Source: Devosia aquimaris (GTDB lineage Bacteria; Pseudomonadota; Alphaproteobacteria; Rhizobiales; Devosiaceae). From it: a DNA stretch of 64,000 nucleotides. Every line of letters begins with the position of its first letter. The first letter of the stretch is position 1. Of this stretch, positions 29,521 through 39,069 are shown piece after piece. Location of the stretch: contig NZ_JAIEZN010000001.1 in assembly GCF_020169335.1 (NCBI RefSeq), forward strand, positions 1,723,705-1,787,704, given 5' to 3'. The position numbers and the translations under genes were made by a program. The notes beneath the pieces are model-generated. The model saw only the letters and a list, made by a program, of their open reading frames with translations, had not been told where the DNA came from and searched no databases.

Positions 29521-29535
29521 GTTCTCATCTTGTTC
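29521..29535 (+). promoter_or_regulatory. LexA box, GTTC-N7-GTTC
   Basis: The sequence GTTC, seven bases, GTTC is the exact direct-repeat LexA site of alphaproteobacteria (established family knowledge). It lies 83 bases upstream of recA and is read on the plus strand. Confidence 0.85.
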
Positions 29536-29548
29536 CCGTCCTGTCAAG

Positions 29549-29563
29549 GCACAAAATGAGAAC
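29549..29563 (-). promoter_or_regulatory. Second, degenerate LexA-type box
   Basis: On the minus strand GTTC-TCATTTT-GTGC matches the first box in 13 of 15 positions. Next to it (29564-29571) the octamer ATGAGAAC is repeated once more, so the control region holds three copies of this octamer counting both strands. Confidence 0.55.
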
Positions 29564-29716
29564 ATGAGAACATATGCCCCTCGCCGACCGGCAGAATCGC
29601 CGCCGCGCGCCACCTTCCCGATATAAGTATGATTTTTGGGCTTGCGTCGCGAGGGCAGGTTGCGTTTTATGCGTGCGATTTTGCCCCGCCGGGGCGCCCA
29701 GCGCAGGAGCCGCGCC

Positions 29717-30712
29717 ATGAATCTGATCCAGTTTTTCGACGCGAACGGCGAACGCGCTGTCGCTGCTGTTGAGGGCGGCGTCGCCCGTGTCGTACGCGAC
29801 GCGGCCAGCGTCTATGGCCTGGCGCTCGAAGCCATGACCGGCCAGGGCGGCCTGTCCGCGCTGGTGGCCGCCAAGGGGCTGGGCGAAACCGTCGATCGCG
29901 CCGCCATTCTGGCCGAGGGCCGCATGCTCTCGCCCATCGATCATCCCGATCCGGCCCATCTCTATGTCACCGGCACGGGCCTGACCCACCTGGGCTCCGC
30001 CGCCACCCGCGACGCCATGCACAAGTCCAACGGCACCAAGACCGAAGCCGACCTGACGGACTCCATGAAGATGTTCCAGATGGGCCTCAAGGGCGGCAAG
30101 CCCGCTGATGGCGAAAAGGGCGTGCAGCCCGAATGGTTCTACAAGGGCAACGGCTATTCGGTCGTGCGCCCCGGCCACCCCATTCCCTCCCCGGGCTTTG
30201 CCCTGGACGCTGGCGAAGAGCCCGAGATTGCCGGTATCTATGTCATCGACGGCAATGGTCAGCCGCGCCGCCTCGGCTTTGCCCTGGCCAATGAATTCTC
30301 CGACCATGTGACCGAGCGGGTGAACTATCTCTATCTCGCCCATTCCAAGCTGCGCGCCTGCTCCTTTGGCCCCGAGCTGCGCCTGGGCGACCTGCCCCGC
30401 CACATCGAGGGCATGTCGCGCATCTGGCGCGACGGCAAGGTGCTGTGGGAAAAGCCCTTCCTGTCCGGTGAGGACAATATGAGCCACACCATCGACAACC
30501 TCGAATATCACCACTTCAAATACGAGCTGTTCCGCACCCCCGGCGATGTGCATGTCCACTGCTTTGGCACCGCCACGCTGAGCTTTGCCGATGGCATCAG
30601 CACCAAGGCCGACGACATCTTCGAACTTGAGGAATCCCAGTTCGGCGCCGCCCTGCGCAATCCCGTGCAGATCGACAGCGAACAGCCCGTCATCGTCGGC
30701 AACCTCTACTGA
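29717..30712 (+). CDS. GguC/AraD1 family protein
   Basis: A 331-residue protein of the GguC (AraD1) group, related to the fumarylacetoacetate hydrolase fold. Recognisable blocks are LYVTGTGLTHLGSAATRDAMH, NSIGNGYSVVRPG-like GNGYSVVRPGHPIPSPGF, EPEIAGIYVIDGNGQPRRLGFALANEFSDH and HVHCFGTATLSFADGI. In Agrobacterium gguC accompanies a sugar ABC importer; relatives act as sugar-acid dehydratases or aldolases. Start ATG 29717 has AGGAG 7 bases upstream. The aldo/keto reductase 53 bases downstream supports a sugar-catabolic unit (inference). Confidence 0.8.
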   Translation: MNLIQFFDANGERAVAAVEGGVARVVRDAASVYGLALEAMTGQGGLSALVAAKGLGETVDRAAILAEGRMLSPIDHPDPAHLYVTGTGLTHLGSAATRDAMHKSNGTKTEADLTDSMKMFQMGLKGGKPADGEKGVQPEWFYKGNGYSVVRPGHPIPSPGFALDAGEEPEIAGIYVIDGNGQPRRLGFALANEFSDHVTERVNYLYLAHSKLRACSFGPELRLGDLPRHIEGMSRIWRDGKVLWEKPFLSGEDNMSHTIDNLEYHHFKYELFRTPGDVHVHCFGTATLSFADGISTKADDIFELEESQFGAALRNPVQIDSEQPVIVGNLY

Positions 30713-30765
30713 GCTTGCAGTTCGCGCACTAACATGTCAGTTATCCAGCACCCTGGAGGCCTGAC

Positions 30766-31785
30766 ATGACTGCGCGAACTTTCCCCACCCGCCGCATCGG
30801 CAAGACCGATCTGTCCGTCAGCACGCTGGGCCTGGGTGCGGCCTCGCTGGCCGGCATTTTCTCGGCTGTGCCCGCCGAGCAGGGCCGCGCCACAGTGGCC
30901 CATGCGCTCGATCAGGGCATCACCTATCTCGATACGGCCCCGCAATATGGCCTGGGCCGGTCCGAGCATCTGGTGGGCGATGTGCTGCGCGAGCGCCGCA
31001 GCCAGGCCCTGCTCTCCAGTAAGGTCGGACGCCTGCTCGATCCGGTTGATCCCGCCAAGCAGGACAAGGGCAATTGGGTTGACCCCCTGCCCTTCAACCA
31101 GCGCTATGACTATTCCTATGATGGCGTGATGCGCTCCTTCGAGGATAGCCTGCAGCGCCTCGGCCTGAGCCACATCGACATCCTCTATGTCCACGACATC
31201 GGCACCGCCACCCATGGTGTCGAAGGCAACAAGCCCCTCTGGGCCCAGCTCGCCAACGGCGGCTACAAGGCGCTGCGCGAGCTCAGGGACAGTGGCACCA
31301 TTGGCGCCATCGGCCTGGGCGTCAACGAGTGGGAAGTGCTGATGGACGCCTTCGCTCTGGGCGATTGGGACGTGTTCCTGCTCGCCGGGCGCTATACCCT
31401 GCTCGAGCAGACCTCGCTCTCGCCGTTCATGACGACCTGCCTCGAGCGCGGCGCCTCCGTTGTGGTCGGCGGCCCGTTCAATTCCGGCATTCTGGTGGGC
31501 GGCGACAAGTTCAACTATGCCAAGGCGCCCGAGGCCATCGTCAGCAAGGTCAAGGCCATCCAGGCCGTCTGCGACCAATTCGACGTGCCCCTGCCGGCTG
31601 CGGCGCTGCAGTTCCCGCTCACCCATCCGGCCGTGTGCAACGTACTGCCCGGCCCGCGCTCGCCTGCCGAGCTTGATGGGATTCTGGCCTGGTGGGATCA
31701 TGTCATTCCGGACGAACTCTGGACCACTCTGGCAGCCAAGGGTCTCCTCGCCCCCGGCACGCCCATTCCCGGCGGCACCGCCTAG
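30766..31785 (+). CDS. Aldo/keto reductase
   Basis: A 339-residue NAD(P)H-dependent TIM-barrel oxidoreductase. The catalytic tetrad is D56, Y61, K86 and H143, seen in LDTAPQYGLG, LLSSKVGR and ILYVHDIG. The group includes D-threo-aldose (L-fucose) 1-dehydrogenases and pyridoxal 4-dehydrogenase, to which the long insertion after LSSKVGR is similar. With gguC upstream, oxidation of a free sugar to its lactone is a reasonable guess. The ATG at 30766 has CTGGAGG upstream. Confidence 0.87.
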   Translation: MTARTFPTRRIGKTDLSVSTLGLGAASLAGIFSAVPAEQGRATVAHALDQGITYLDTAPQYGLGRSEHLVGDVLRERRSQALLSSKVGRLLDPVDPAKQDKGNWVDPLPFNQRYDYSYDGVMRSFEDSLQRLGLSHIDILYVHDIGTATHGVEGNKPLWAQLANGGYKALRELRDSGTIGAIGLGVNEWEVLMDAFALGDWDVFLLAGRYTLLEQTSLSPFMTTCLERGASVVVGGPFNSGILVGGDKFNYAKAPEAIVSKVKAIQAVCDQFDVPLPAAALQFPLTHPAVCNVLPGPRSPAELDGILAWWDHVIPDELWTTLAAKGLLAPGTPIPGGTA

Positions 31786-31814
31786 CAAGAGCCTTGGGGC
31801 CATTGGAGCAAGCG

Positions 31815-32000
31815 ATGAACGATCCACGTATTTCAGCGGTGATCTGCACCCTCGTCGCCGCCTGGCTGGGCTACACGATCTTTTTCGGCGCGGAGGCGCC
31901 CAGCACCTTCCTGCTCGTCGTGCAATGGACCTTCCTGCTGGTGGCCGTGCTGGGCGCCATTGCCGCCGTGATCCGCATCATCCACCAGGGCCGATCCTAG
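31815..32000 (+). CDS. Small two-helix membrane protein
   Basis: A 61-residue hydrophobic protein with two predicted segments, ISAVICTLVAAWLGYTIFF and FLLVVQWTFLLVAVLGAIAAVI, and a basic end (RIIHQGRS). GGAG lies about 7 bases before ATG 31815. It follows the aldo/keto reductase by 29 bases on the same strand. The function is not recognisable. Confidence 0.65.
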   Translation: MNDPRISAVICTLVAAWLGYTIFFGAEAPSTFLLVVQWTFLLVAVLGAIAAVIRIIHQGRS

Positions 32001-32027
32001 CGCCTGCCGCCAACAGGCACGGCGGCG

Positions 32028-32423
32028 CTAGTTCATGTCCAGCGCAAATCCCTTGAGCACGCCCAGCGGCACCAGGCCGAGAACGGCCTGGTTGGTCGAG
32101 CGTAGGTAGACGCGCGGCGCCATGCCCGCCTGATAGGCCTGCAGCCAGCGCGCCGCCACCAGGCACCAGCGATCGCCATCCACAAGGCCCGGAAAGCCAT
32201 ATTGCGGCATGGGGGTCGAGAGGTCATTGCCGACCGATTTGGAATAGGCGAGAAAACCGTCCGTCGCCTGGATGCACACCAGATGCACCGCCGCGCTGTC
32301 CGGCCCGGCGGCACAATAGCCGGTACGGAAAAACCCGGTCAGCGGATTGTCCGAACAGGGCTGCAGCGGCTCGCCGAGCACATTGGTCTCGCCCGGCCCG
32401 GGAAACCGCCCCTGCTCGTTCAC
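32028..32423 (-). CDS. DUF2237 family protein
   Basis: A 131-residue protein with the full DUF2237 pattern: NVLGEPLQPCSDNPLTGFFRTGYC, FLAYSKSVGNDLSTPMPQYGFPGL, DGDRWCLVAARWLQAYQAG and the end LEVVPL-like LGLVPLGVLKGFA. Three conserved cysteines could bind a metal, but no function is known. The start is GTG 32423, overlapping the cckA stop as GTGA. It is therefore translated with cckA, which is unusual for a gene of unknown metabolism. Confidence 0.85.
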   Translation of the reverse strand: MNEQGRFPGPGETNVLGEPLQPCSDNPLTGFFRTGYCAAGPDSAAVHLVCIQATDGFLAYSKSVGNDLSTPMPQYGFPGLVDGDRWCLVAARWLQAYQAGMAPRVYLRSTNQAVLGLVPLGVLKGFALDMN

Positions 32424-34993
32424 GCGGTTTCGTCCTTGCCCAGTTTCTGCAGCACTTCCTTGACCTTGGAATTGATCTGGTCGAGCGAATAGGGCTTGGG
32501 CAGGAATTCCACGCTCTGGTCGTCCTCGATGTCGCGGCGCACGCTTTCCTCGGCATAGCCAGACACGAAGATCACCTTGAGGTTCGGCATGGTCTGGCGC
32601 AACTGCTTGAGTAGGCTGGGCCCATCCATTTCCGGCATCACGACGTCGGAAATCATGAGGTCGATCTTGTAGTCGAGGTCCTCGAGCACCTCGAGGGCCT
32701 CTTCGCCGCCATCGGCCTCGAACACCTCATAGCCGGTGGCGCGCAGCGCCTGGGCCGAGAAGGCGCGCACGCTCTCCTCGTCTTCCACCAACAGGATCCG
32801 CTCATGGCCGGTGAGGTCGCGCACCGGCGCCAGCGCCGCCGCGGCCTTGCCACCGGCCTCTGCCGCACTGGCCATATGCTTGGGCAGGAAGATCTTGAAC
32901 GTGGTGCCCACGCCCACGACCGACACCGGGTAGATATAGCCCTCTGTCTGCTTGACGATGCCATAGACCGTCGACAGGCCCAGGCCCGTGCCCTTACCCA
33001 ATTCCTTGGTGGTGAAGAAGGGCTCAAAGATCTTCTCGATCACCTCCGGGCTCATGCCCGTACCAGTGTCCTGCACCTCAATCAGCACATAGTCGGCCGG
33101 CACCATGCCCTCAAAGGTCATGGTCTCGGCCTCGGCCCGTTCCACATTGGCGGTGCGCAGCGTGATCGAGCCGCCATTGGGCATGGCGTCGCGCGCATTC
33201 ACCACAAGGTTGATGATCACCTGTTCAAGCTGCACGACATCGGCGCGCACCGGCCAGATATTGCGGCCATGCTCCACCGTCAGCGTGTTCTTTTCCCCGA
33301 TCATGCGCTTGAGCAGCACAGTCAGGTCATCCACGATCAGCGGCAGCTCCAGCACCTGCGGCCGCAGCGTCTGCCTGCGCGAGAAGGCCAGCAATTGCCG
33401 CGTCAGGCCGGCCGCGCGATTGGCATTCTGCTTGATCTGCATCAGCTCGCCAAACGAGGGATCGCCGGGCTTGTGCTTGAGCAGCAGCAGGTCCGAAAAG
33501 CCGATGATGGCGGTGAGCAGATTGTTGAAGTCATGCGCCACGCCACCGGCCAGCTGGCCCACGGCCTGCATCTTCTGGCTCTGCGCAAACTGGGCCTCGA
33601 GCTTGCGCTGATCGGTCATATCAAGCGCATAGACATTGACCTGTTCGGGCGAGCCCGCACTCATCTCCGAGCTGGAAAGATAGAGCCGCACGGCATGCTC
33701 GCCCTCGGCGCTGAGCAGCGCATCGACGGAATCGATCTCGGACTTGTGCGCCAGCGCATCGGCCAGCGCCCGGCCAAAGCGTTCGCGGCTCTGCTCGCCG
33801 ATCAGATCGCTCAGCGGCTGCATCTCGATGCTGCGCGCTTCGCCCGACCAGCGGAAGATGCGCCCGAACGGCGCATTGGTACGGATGATCCGCCCCTTGG
33901 CGTCCAGCGTGGCAATGGCGAACGGCGTGTCGTTGAAAAAGCGCGAGAACCGCACTTCGGCGGCGCGCAGCTCTTCCTCGGTGTCGGGCGCATTGGATTT
34001 GTCGAGCACCAGCGTACGCGTCTCGCCCAGTTCGCCATCGGCCAGTCGGGCTGCACGATGCAGCAGCCGCACCGGCAGGCTGGTGCCATTGCGATGCACC
34101 AGGTCGATGTCGATGATCTCGGTGCGGATTTCGCCATCGCCGCGCCCGCGCATCAACAGGCTCGCGCCGTCGCCGCGCACGATGTCGCTCATGCGCAATT
34201 GCCCGGCGTTGAACTCGGCCAGATCATAGCCCAGCCAGTCGGCCAGCGTGGAGTTGAGATATTGGATCGCCCCATGCGCATCGGCCGAAAAGAAGCCGGC
34301 CGGCGAATGGTCGAGATAGTCGATAGCGCGCTGCAGGTCGCGGAACGCGCTTTCATTGTTGTCGCGGTCCCGGGTGATGTCCTCGACAGACCACATCATC
34401 AGTGGCTTCCTGGCCTCGTCCGACTCCGGCAGCGGCCGCACGCCCACGCGATACCAGAAGGCGCGGTTGCTGTCGGCGTGTGAGCCGCCCAGACCGCCCA
34501 CGATGCGAATGTCCTCAATGGCGGCACGCCCATCCTTGCCGGCGCGCGACAGCCGGTAGATGGCCTCGCTGGCGTCTGACTGCCCGGCAAACAGGCGCGG
34601 CACGCTCACCGGCACGCCATTGTTCATCGCCCCGGCAAAGCTGCCATATTGGGCATTCACATAGGCGATCTTGCCATCGCGATCCGCCACCACTGCGCCA
34701 AATGGCAGGCTGTCGACCATGGCATTGGAGATTGTCCGCCGCTCTTCGCCATTGGCAAAGCGGAACAGCCCGGCCGCCAGCCCGAACAGGCAGAACACGC
34801 CCACCACCGCCAGCACACCCACAAAGGTCAAGATCAGGTCGAGCGGAATGTCCTGGCTGAACAGGGCAAACACCACCGCAAGGGCCACCAGCACCAGCCC
34901 AAGGGCGACGACGCGCCAGAGGCCGGCGCTGCCGCGGCTGTTCGAGACGATGGGCTCGGGGTAGCTGGTCTCGCCGTGCGGCGTCGGTGCCAT
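32420..34993 (-). CDS. cckA: Hybrid sensor histidine kinase CckA
   Basis: An 857-residue membrane kinase. Two N-terminal segments lie at about 28-48 and 55-76, then three PAS-like units (about 90-460). The HisKA domain has the phospho-acceptor H487 in [21 protein letters not shown]. The ATPase has [14 protein letters not shown] and [15 protein letters not shown], and the receiver domain ends the protein with D783 in [17 protein letters not shown]. This is the CckA layout: it feeds phosphate via ChpT to CtrA and drives cell-cycle and flagellar genes. CtrA-type boxes are seen at flagellar genes in the same window. Confidence 0.93.
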   Translation of the reverse strand: MAPTPHGETSYPEPIVSNSRGSAGLWRVVALGLVLVALAVVFALFSQDIPLDLILTFVGVLAVVGVFCLFGLAAGLFRFANGEERRTISNAMVDSLPFGAVVADRDGKIAYVNAQYGSFAGAMNNGVPVSVPRLFAGQSDASEAIYRLSRAGKDGRAAIEDIRIVGGLGGSHADSNRAFWYRVGVRPLPESDEARKPLMMWSVEDITRDRDNNESAFRDLQRAIDYLDHSPAGFFSADAHGAIQYLNSTLADWLGYDLAEFNAGQLRMSDIVRGDGASLLMRGRGDGEIRTEIIDIDLVHRNGTSLPVRLLHRAARLADGELGETRTLVLDKSNAPDTEEELRAAEVRFSRFFNDTPFAIATLDAKGRIIRTNAPFGRIFRWSGEARSIEMQPLSDLIGEQSRERFGRALADALAHKSEIDSVDALLSAEGEHAVRLYLSSSEMSAGSPEQVNVYALDMTDQRKLEAQFAQSQKMQAVGQLAGGVAHDFNNLLTAIIGFSDLLLLKHKPGDPSFGELMQIKQNANRAAGLTRQLLAFSRRQTLRPQVLELPLIVDDLTVLLKRMIGEKNTLTVEHGRNIWPVRADVVQLEQVIINLVVNARDAMPNGGSITLRTANVERAEAETMTFEGMVPADYVLIEVQDTGTGMSPEVIEKIFEPFFTTKELGKGTGLGLSTVYGIVKQTEGYIYPVSVVGVGTTFKIFLPKHMASAAEAGGKAAAALAPVRDLTGHERILLVEDEESVRAFSAQALRATGYEVFEADGGEEALEVLEDLDYKIDLMISDVVMPEMDGPSLLKQLRQTMPNLKVIFVSGYAEESVRRDIEDDQSVEFLPKPYSLDQINSKVKEVLQKLGKDETA

Positions 34994-35129
34994 CTGTCTG
35001 TCTGCTCCCTAGCAATGGGTCGGCCGAATCAGGCGCTCCACAAAGGTCTAGCAAATGCCCCCCTGCTAAGGGAGACTGAACCGCGTTTTCAACACGCGCC
35101 CGCATCAGACAGGCCCATATATCTGCCAC

Positions 35130-35558
35130 TCAGGCTGTCAGGCGAACCGCCGCAAAGCCCTTCGCCGCGATCCCGGTGCAGAGGGCGGACCATTCACAGC
35201 CGCCGCAGGCGCTGCGCGTCACGCCGTGGGCGAAGGCGCGCCGCAGATTCGCGAGCCGCTCCCTATCGATCACCAGCCGCGCGCCCGGCCCGATCGCCGC
35301 GTCCAGCCCCAGCACATCGGCCACATCCATGCCGGCGAGCCGGTCCCGCTCCACGACGCTCTCATTGTGACAATGATGGCCGCCGCCGGCCAGCAGCGGC
35401 GCGCAGATATCGTCCGGTCCCGCCACGATCTCGATGGCCTCGCCGGCGCCCAATCGCGCGACGATGACGTCGTAATTGGCCGTAAAATCAGGTGTATAGC
35501 CCTTGCCGACATAGGTCAGCATGCACAGCAGATGGTGCGGCCGCAGGCGGATGGTCAT
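35130..35558 (-). CDS. DUF1284 domain protein
   Basis: A 142-residue protein beginning MTIRLRPHHLLCMLTYVGKGYTPDFTANYD, the signature of DUF1284. Later cysteines in DDICAP, HHCHNES and SACGGCEWSALC look like iron-sulfur ligands, four or more in the set, as often suggested for this family. The function is unknown. It lies 9 bases after the GFA gene on the same strand, so the two form a unit. Confidence 0.83.
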   Translation of the reverse strand: MTIRLRPHHLLCMLTYVGKGYTPDFTANYDVIVARLGAGEAIEIVAGPDDICAPLLAGGGHHCHNESVVERDRLAGMDVADVLGLDAAIGPGARLVIDRERLANLRRAFAHGVTRSACGGCEWSALCTGIAAKGFAAVRLTA

Positions 35559-35567
35559 GCCCCGGGC

Positions 35568-35948
35568 TCACTGCAGGTTCTGCGGCGAGCCATCGGTGAT
35601 CTCATAATAGTCGCCCTTGTCCGCCACAAAGATATGCAGCCCGATCCGCGTCTGCGTCGGCGTGTCGAAGGACCCGAGCATCAGCCCGATCCAGTCCAGA
35701 TGCACCGGGTCAAAGAACAGCGACGAGCCGCACACCGAGCAGAACCCGCGCCGCACCTTTTCGGACGAGAAATACCAGGTGATGGCCTCTTCCCCGGTGA
35801 TGGTCACAGCGCTGCGCGGCAGGTCCACCCCCGCCTCGTAGTGGCCGGTATGCTTGCGGCACTTGCTGCAGTGGCAGGCCGAACCTTCGGGCAGGTCTCC
35901 GGCGACCGTGAAGTGCACGGCGCCGCACAGGCATGATCCCTTGTGCAT
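35568..35948 (-). CDS. GFA/CENP-V domain protein
   Basis: A 126-residue zinc protein of the GFA fold. The ligands are in GSCLCGAVHF, ACHCSKCRKHTG and GFCSVCGSSLFF. Catalysis is not certain. The ATG at 35948 gives the usual short tail before the first zinc motif; the frame upstream is not conserved. It heads a unit with the DUF1284 gene. A related but distinct copy is at 16085. Confidence 0.85.
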   Translation of the reverse strand: MHKGSCLCGAVHFTVAGDLPEGSACHCSKCRKHTGHYEAGVDLPRSAVTITGEEAITWYFSSEKVRRGFCSVCGSSLFFDPVHLDWIGLMLGSFDTPTQTRIGLHIFVADKGDYYEITDGSPQNLQ

Positions 35949-36123
35949 CAACCGCACTCCCCTGATCGCGCGCCCCCTGTACACCAGCATGGCCGGGCGG
36001 CACGCGGCCACACTGCTTGATTTTTCGCCACCATTCAACGATATGAGCCCTGCGAGAGGACGACCTCCCCCAACCTGGGCTTCGCATCATCGGGACGTCC
36101 CGGTTCATCATCGGGAGCTTCCC

Positions 36124-36549
36124 ATGCGCACCACGCGCGACCGCATCCGCCACACCATAGCCTTCGAGATCATCGGCCTGGCCCTGATCACGCCGCTGGG
36201 CGCCTTGGCCTTTTCAATGCCCATGCACGACATTGGCGTCATCAGCATTGTCAGCTCGCTCGTCGCCATGGGCTGGAACTATGCCTATAACTATTGCTTC
36301 GACCGCCTGCTGCTGCGCCTGCGCGGCAACACCGCCAAGACCATGCGCGAGCGCGTCATCCACGCCATCGTTTTCGAGCTGGGTCTTGTCGCCATGCTCA
36401 TGCCGCTGATCGCCTGGTATCTGGGGATCAGCCTGTGGCAGGCCCTGGTCATGGATATCGCGGTAGCCCTGTTCTACATGGTCTACGCGTTCCTGTTCAA
36501 TCTGGCCTATGACCGGGTGTTTCCCGTCCCCGCCAGCCCCGCGCCCTAG
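36124..36549 (+). CDS. PACE family efflux transporter
   Basis: A 141-residue membrane protein with four helices made of two similar halves. Each half starts with the family pattern R-x-x-H-x-x-x-F-E: RIRHTIAFEIIGL and RVIHAIVFELGLV. The end of each half has the W-N / N-x-x-F-D type motif (MGWNYAYNYCFDRL; FLFNLAYDRVF). PACE proteins export chlorhexidine, acriflavine and natural diamines. GGGAG precedes ATG 36124. The stop TAG lies in a CTAG that also ends the convergent flhB. Confidence 0.9.
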   Translation: MRTTRDRIRHTIAFEIIGLALITPLGALAFSMPMHDIGVISIVSSLVAMGWNYAYNYCFDRLLLRLRGNTAKTMRERVIHAIVFELGLVAMLMPLIAWYLGISLWQALVMDIAVALFYMVYAFLFNLAYDRVFPVPASPAP

Positions 36550-37628
36550 CCGGATTTCCAGCCGGCGCCGCGCTTGAGCCGCATCACGAAGCCGATCACT
36601 TCGGCCACGGCCTTGAAGTGTTCGGTGGGGATGGTCTGGTCGATCTCGACGCTGGCGAACAACGCGCGCGCCAGCGGCGGGTTTTCGACGATTGGCACGT
36701 CGTGCTTCTTGGCCAGCTCGCGGATGCGCAGCGCCACTGCGTCGGCGCCCTTGGCCACGCATTGCGGGGCGCCCATCGCCTTGTCGTACTTCAGCGCCAC
36801 GGCATAGTGGGTCGGGTTGGTGATCACCACGGTGGCGTCCGGCACGGCCGCCATCATGCGCTTGCGGGATTTCTCCTGACGCAACTGGCGCAACTTCCCC
36901 TTGATGTGGGGGTCGCCTTCCATCTGCTTGTACTCGTCCTTGGTCTCCTGCAGCGTCATCATCTGCCGCTTCCACCATTTCTGGCGGACATACATGAAGT
37001 CGGCAAAGGCAATCAGGGTGACCACGATCAGCGTCGCCACGAAGATCTTGGTGCCCAGCTCCAGGAAGTCGGCCAGGATCACCAGCGGATCGGCTGTCAT
37101 CATGGTGTCGAGCCGGTCTCGCTCGGGCCAGACCGTCATCACAACCACGACGCCAACGATCAGGATCTTGGCGATCCCCTTGACGAAGTTGACCAGGGAT
37201 TCGCTGGAAAACAGCCGCTTGGCGCCCGCTAGCGGCGAAATCTTGTTCAGCTTGGGCTTGAGCGACTCTGCCGAAAACAGGGGCCGGTGCTGCATCAGAT
37301 TGGCGACCACCGCGCAGAACGACAGCACCACCAGCGGAATGAGCACCGTTCCCAGAACGGCAAAGGCCAGGCTATTGAAAAAGCTGCCGAAACTGGCGCC
37401 ACCAAGCTCGAACTGGTCGGCATTGGCCATCAGCAGCTGCAGCGAGCCGGACAGGTTTGCCGCCGTGCCTGGCGCCATCAGCGCGAAAATGGCTGCCGAC
37501 CCCATCAGCATGAACCAGGTAACGACCTCCTGGCTCTTGGCGACGTCGCCCTTGGCATGGGCGTCCTCGAGCTTTTTATGGGAGGGGTCTTCTGTTTTGG
37601 ATTCCTGGTCGGGCGCGTCAGATGACAT
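36546..37628 (-). CDS. flhB: Flagellar biosynthesis protein FlhB
   Basis: A 360-residue export-gate protein. The N-terminus QESKTEDPSHKKLEDAHAKGDV is typical, four membrane segments follow, and the cytoplasmic domain carries the self-cleavage site NPTH at 271-274. FlhB switches export from rod/hook to filament substrates. It is the last gene of the flgB-flgC-fliE-fliQ-fliR-flhB unit, starting 3 bases after fliR. Its stop shares CTAG with the PACE gene. Confidence 0.95.
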   Translation of the reverse strand: MSSDAPDQESKTEDPSHKKLEDAHAKGDVAKSQEVVTWFMLMGSAAIFALMAPGTAANLSGSLQLLMANADQFELGGASFGSFFNSLAFAVLGTVLIPLVVLSFCAVVANLMQHRPLFSAESLKPKLNKISPLAGAKRLFSSESLVNFVKGIAKILIVGVVVVMTVWPERDRLDTMMTADPLVILADFLELGTKIFVATLIVVTLIAFADFMYVRQKWWKRQMMTLQETKDEYKQMEGDPHIKGKLRQLRQEKSRKRMMAAVPDATVVITNPTHYAVALKYDKAMGAPQCVAKGADAVALRIRELAKKHDVPIVENPPLARALFASVEIDQTIPTEHFKAVAEVIGFVMRLKRGAGWKSG

Positions 37629-37631
37629 CGA

Positions 37632-38399
37632 CTAGCCCCTCCACATGGCGAGGTGGTTCTCAAAGCCCGTGAGATACCAGCCCATCATCATGGTCAGCAG
37701 CACGGCAAACAGCACCAGCCCCACCATGATATTGGCCGGCATCAGCACGAAGAACACCTGCATGGCCGGCATCAGCCGCGCCAGGATACCGGCCCCCAGG
37801 TTGAACACCAGGCCGAAGACGATGAAGGGCGCCGACATCTGCACCCCGATGGTGAAGGCGCTGGCCACGGTCCTGAGCGCCAGCTGCGCCGCATCGCCGA
37901 ACATCAGCGGCGCATCGAGCGGAAACACCATGTAGCTGTCATAGGTAGCGGCGAGCGCCATGTGGTGCAGGTCGGTGGCAAAGATCAGCACCATGCCCAG
38001 AAAGCTCAGAAAGCTGCCGAACACCGCGCCCTGCACGCCCACCTGCGTCGGGTCGGCCGTCATCGCGCTCGACAGTCCCGCCTGAAAGGCGATGATCGCG
38101 CCAGCCACCTGTGTGGCCATCACCGTCAGCCGGGCGATCGCGCCCAGGATCATGCCGATTGCCAGCTCGTGGAACAGCATGCCCACCACGCCCATAATGT
38201 CATTGGGCATGGGCGGAATGCTGGGCGACAGCAACGGATAGACCACCAGCGTGAAGGCCAGCGCAAAGCTCAGTCGCATGCGGGCCGGGATCATGTCCTC
38301 GCCCAGTGCCGGCATCAGCATCAAAATGGCGCCGATGCGCGCGAACAGCAGCAGGTAGACAAAGGCGGTATTGGGCAGCCAGTCCAGCGCGACGGTCAC
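37632..38399 (-). CDS. fliR: Flagellar export protein FliR
   Basis: A 255-residue inner-membrane protein with about six segments. LLFARIGAILMLMPALGEDMIPARMRLSFALAFTL is the conserved FliR opening, and GAIIAFQAGLSSAMTADPTQ the central block. It forms the export gate with FliP and FliQ. The start is GTG 38399, two bases after the fliQ stop. Confidence 0.94.
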   Translation of the reverse strand: MTVALDWLPNTAFVYLLLFARIGAILMLMPALGEDMIPARMRLSFALAFTLVVYPLLSPSIPPMPNDIMGVVGMLFHELAIGMILGAIARLTVMATQVAGAIIAFQAGLSSAMTADPTQVGVQGAVFGSFLSFLGMVLIFATDLHHMALAATYDSYMVFPLDAPLMFGDAAQLALRTVASAFTIGVQMSAPFIVFGLVFNLGAGILARLMPAMQVFFVLMPANIMVGLVLFAVLLTMMMGWYLTGFENHLAMWRG

Positions 38400-38401
38400 G
38401 C

Positions 38402-38668
38402 CTAGCCACCCACCACGATCATGTCCATCACCCGGGTCATGAAGCCGGACATGGTCGCGCCCAGGAACGGCAGGGTCAGCAGCATGGTCACGAAGATGGC
38501 AATGATCTTGGGGACGAACACCAGGGTCTGTTCCTGGATTTGCGTCAGCGCCTGGAACAGCGCGATGATCACGCCGACAATCAGGCCCACAAGCATCATG
38601 GGCGCCGATACCATGATCAGCACCCAGATGCCGTCGCGGGCAATGTCCAGAACTTCGGCGCCGGTCAT
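38402..38668 (-). CDS. fliQ: Flagellar export protein FliQ
   Basis: An 88-residue protein with two membrane helices. ISAPMMLVGLIVGVIIALFQALTQIQEQTL is the diagnostic FliQ pattern. It is part of the FliPQR export gate. It is almost contiguous with fliR, and 48 bases separate it from fliE upstream. Confidence 0.95.
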   Translation of the reverse strand: MTGAEVLDIARDGIWVLIMVSAPMMLVGLIVGVIIALFQALTQIQEQTLVFVPKIIAIFVTMLLTLPFLGATMSGFMTRVMDMIVVGG

Positions 38669-38716
38669 GTCAGTTCCCGTGGCAGGCGGACGAATCGCCG
38701 CCCACCCATTGTACGC

Positions 38717-39052
38717 CTAGATCGGCATCCGCATGATCTCTTCATAAGCAGAGATCACACGATCGCGCACGGTGACCATGCTTTCGATGGCAATTTCGGT
38801 CTGGCTGAGGGCCGTCACCATGTCCACCACATTGGCCTTGCCATTGACCATGTCGAGCGACATCTGGTCACTGGCCCGGCCGGTGTCGACCACGCCCTGC
38901 ACCTGGCTGGCCAGCATTTCGGCAAAGTTCGGCCCGCCGCCCTGCCCGGTCTGCGCCAGCAGATCCTTGTTGGGGGTGGCGGCCTGGTTGATCAGCTTGC
39001 TGGCATTGCCATAGGCGGCTGCCGCAGCGTTGAAGGGTGTGGTGATGGCCAT
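38717..39052 (-). CDS. fliE: Flagellar hook-basal body protein FliE
   Basis: A 111-residue rod adaptor that links the MS ring to the proximal rod. The C-terminal half, VDTGRASDQMSLDMVNGKANVVDMVTALSQTEIAIESMVTVRDRVISAYEEIMRMPI, shown here only by its ends, is the conserved FliE domain. AGGAG precedes ATG 39052. It lies between flgC and fliQ. Confidence 0.94.
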   Translation of the reverse strand: MAITTPFNAAAAAYGNASKLINQAATPNKDLLAQTGQGGGPNFAEMLASQVQGVVDTGRASDQMSLDMVNGKANVVDMVTALSQTEIAIESMVTVRDRVISAYEEIMRMPI

Positions 39053-39069
39053 CTTGGCTCCTGACCCGA

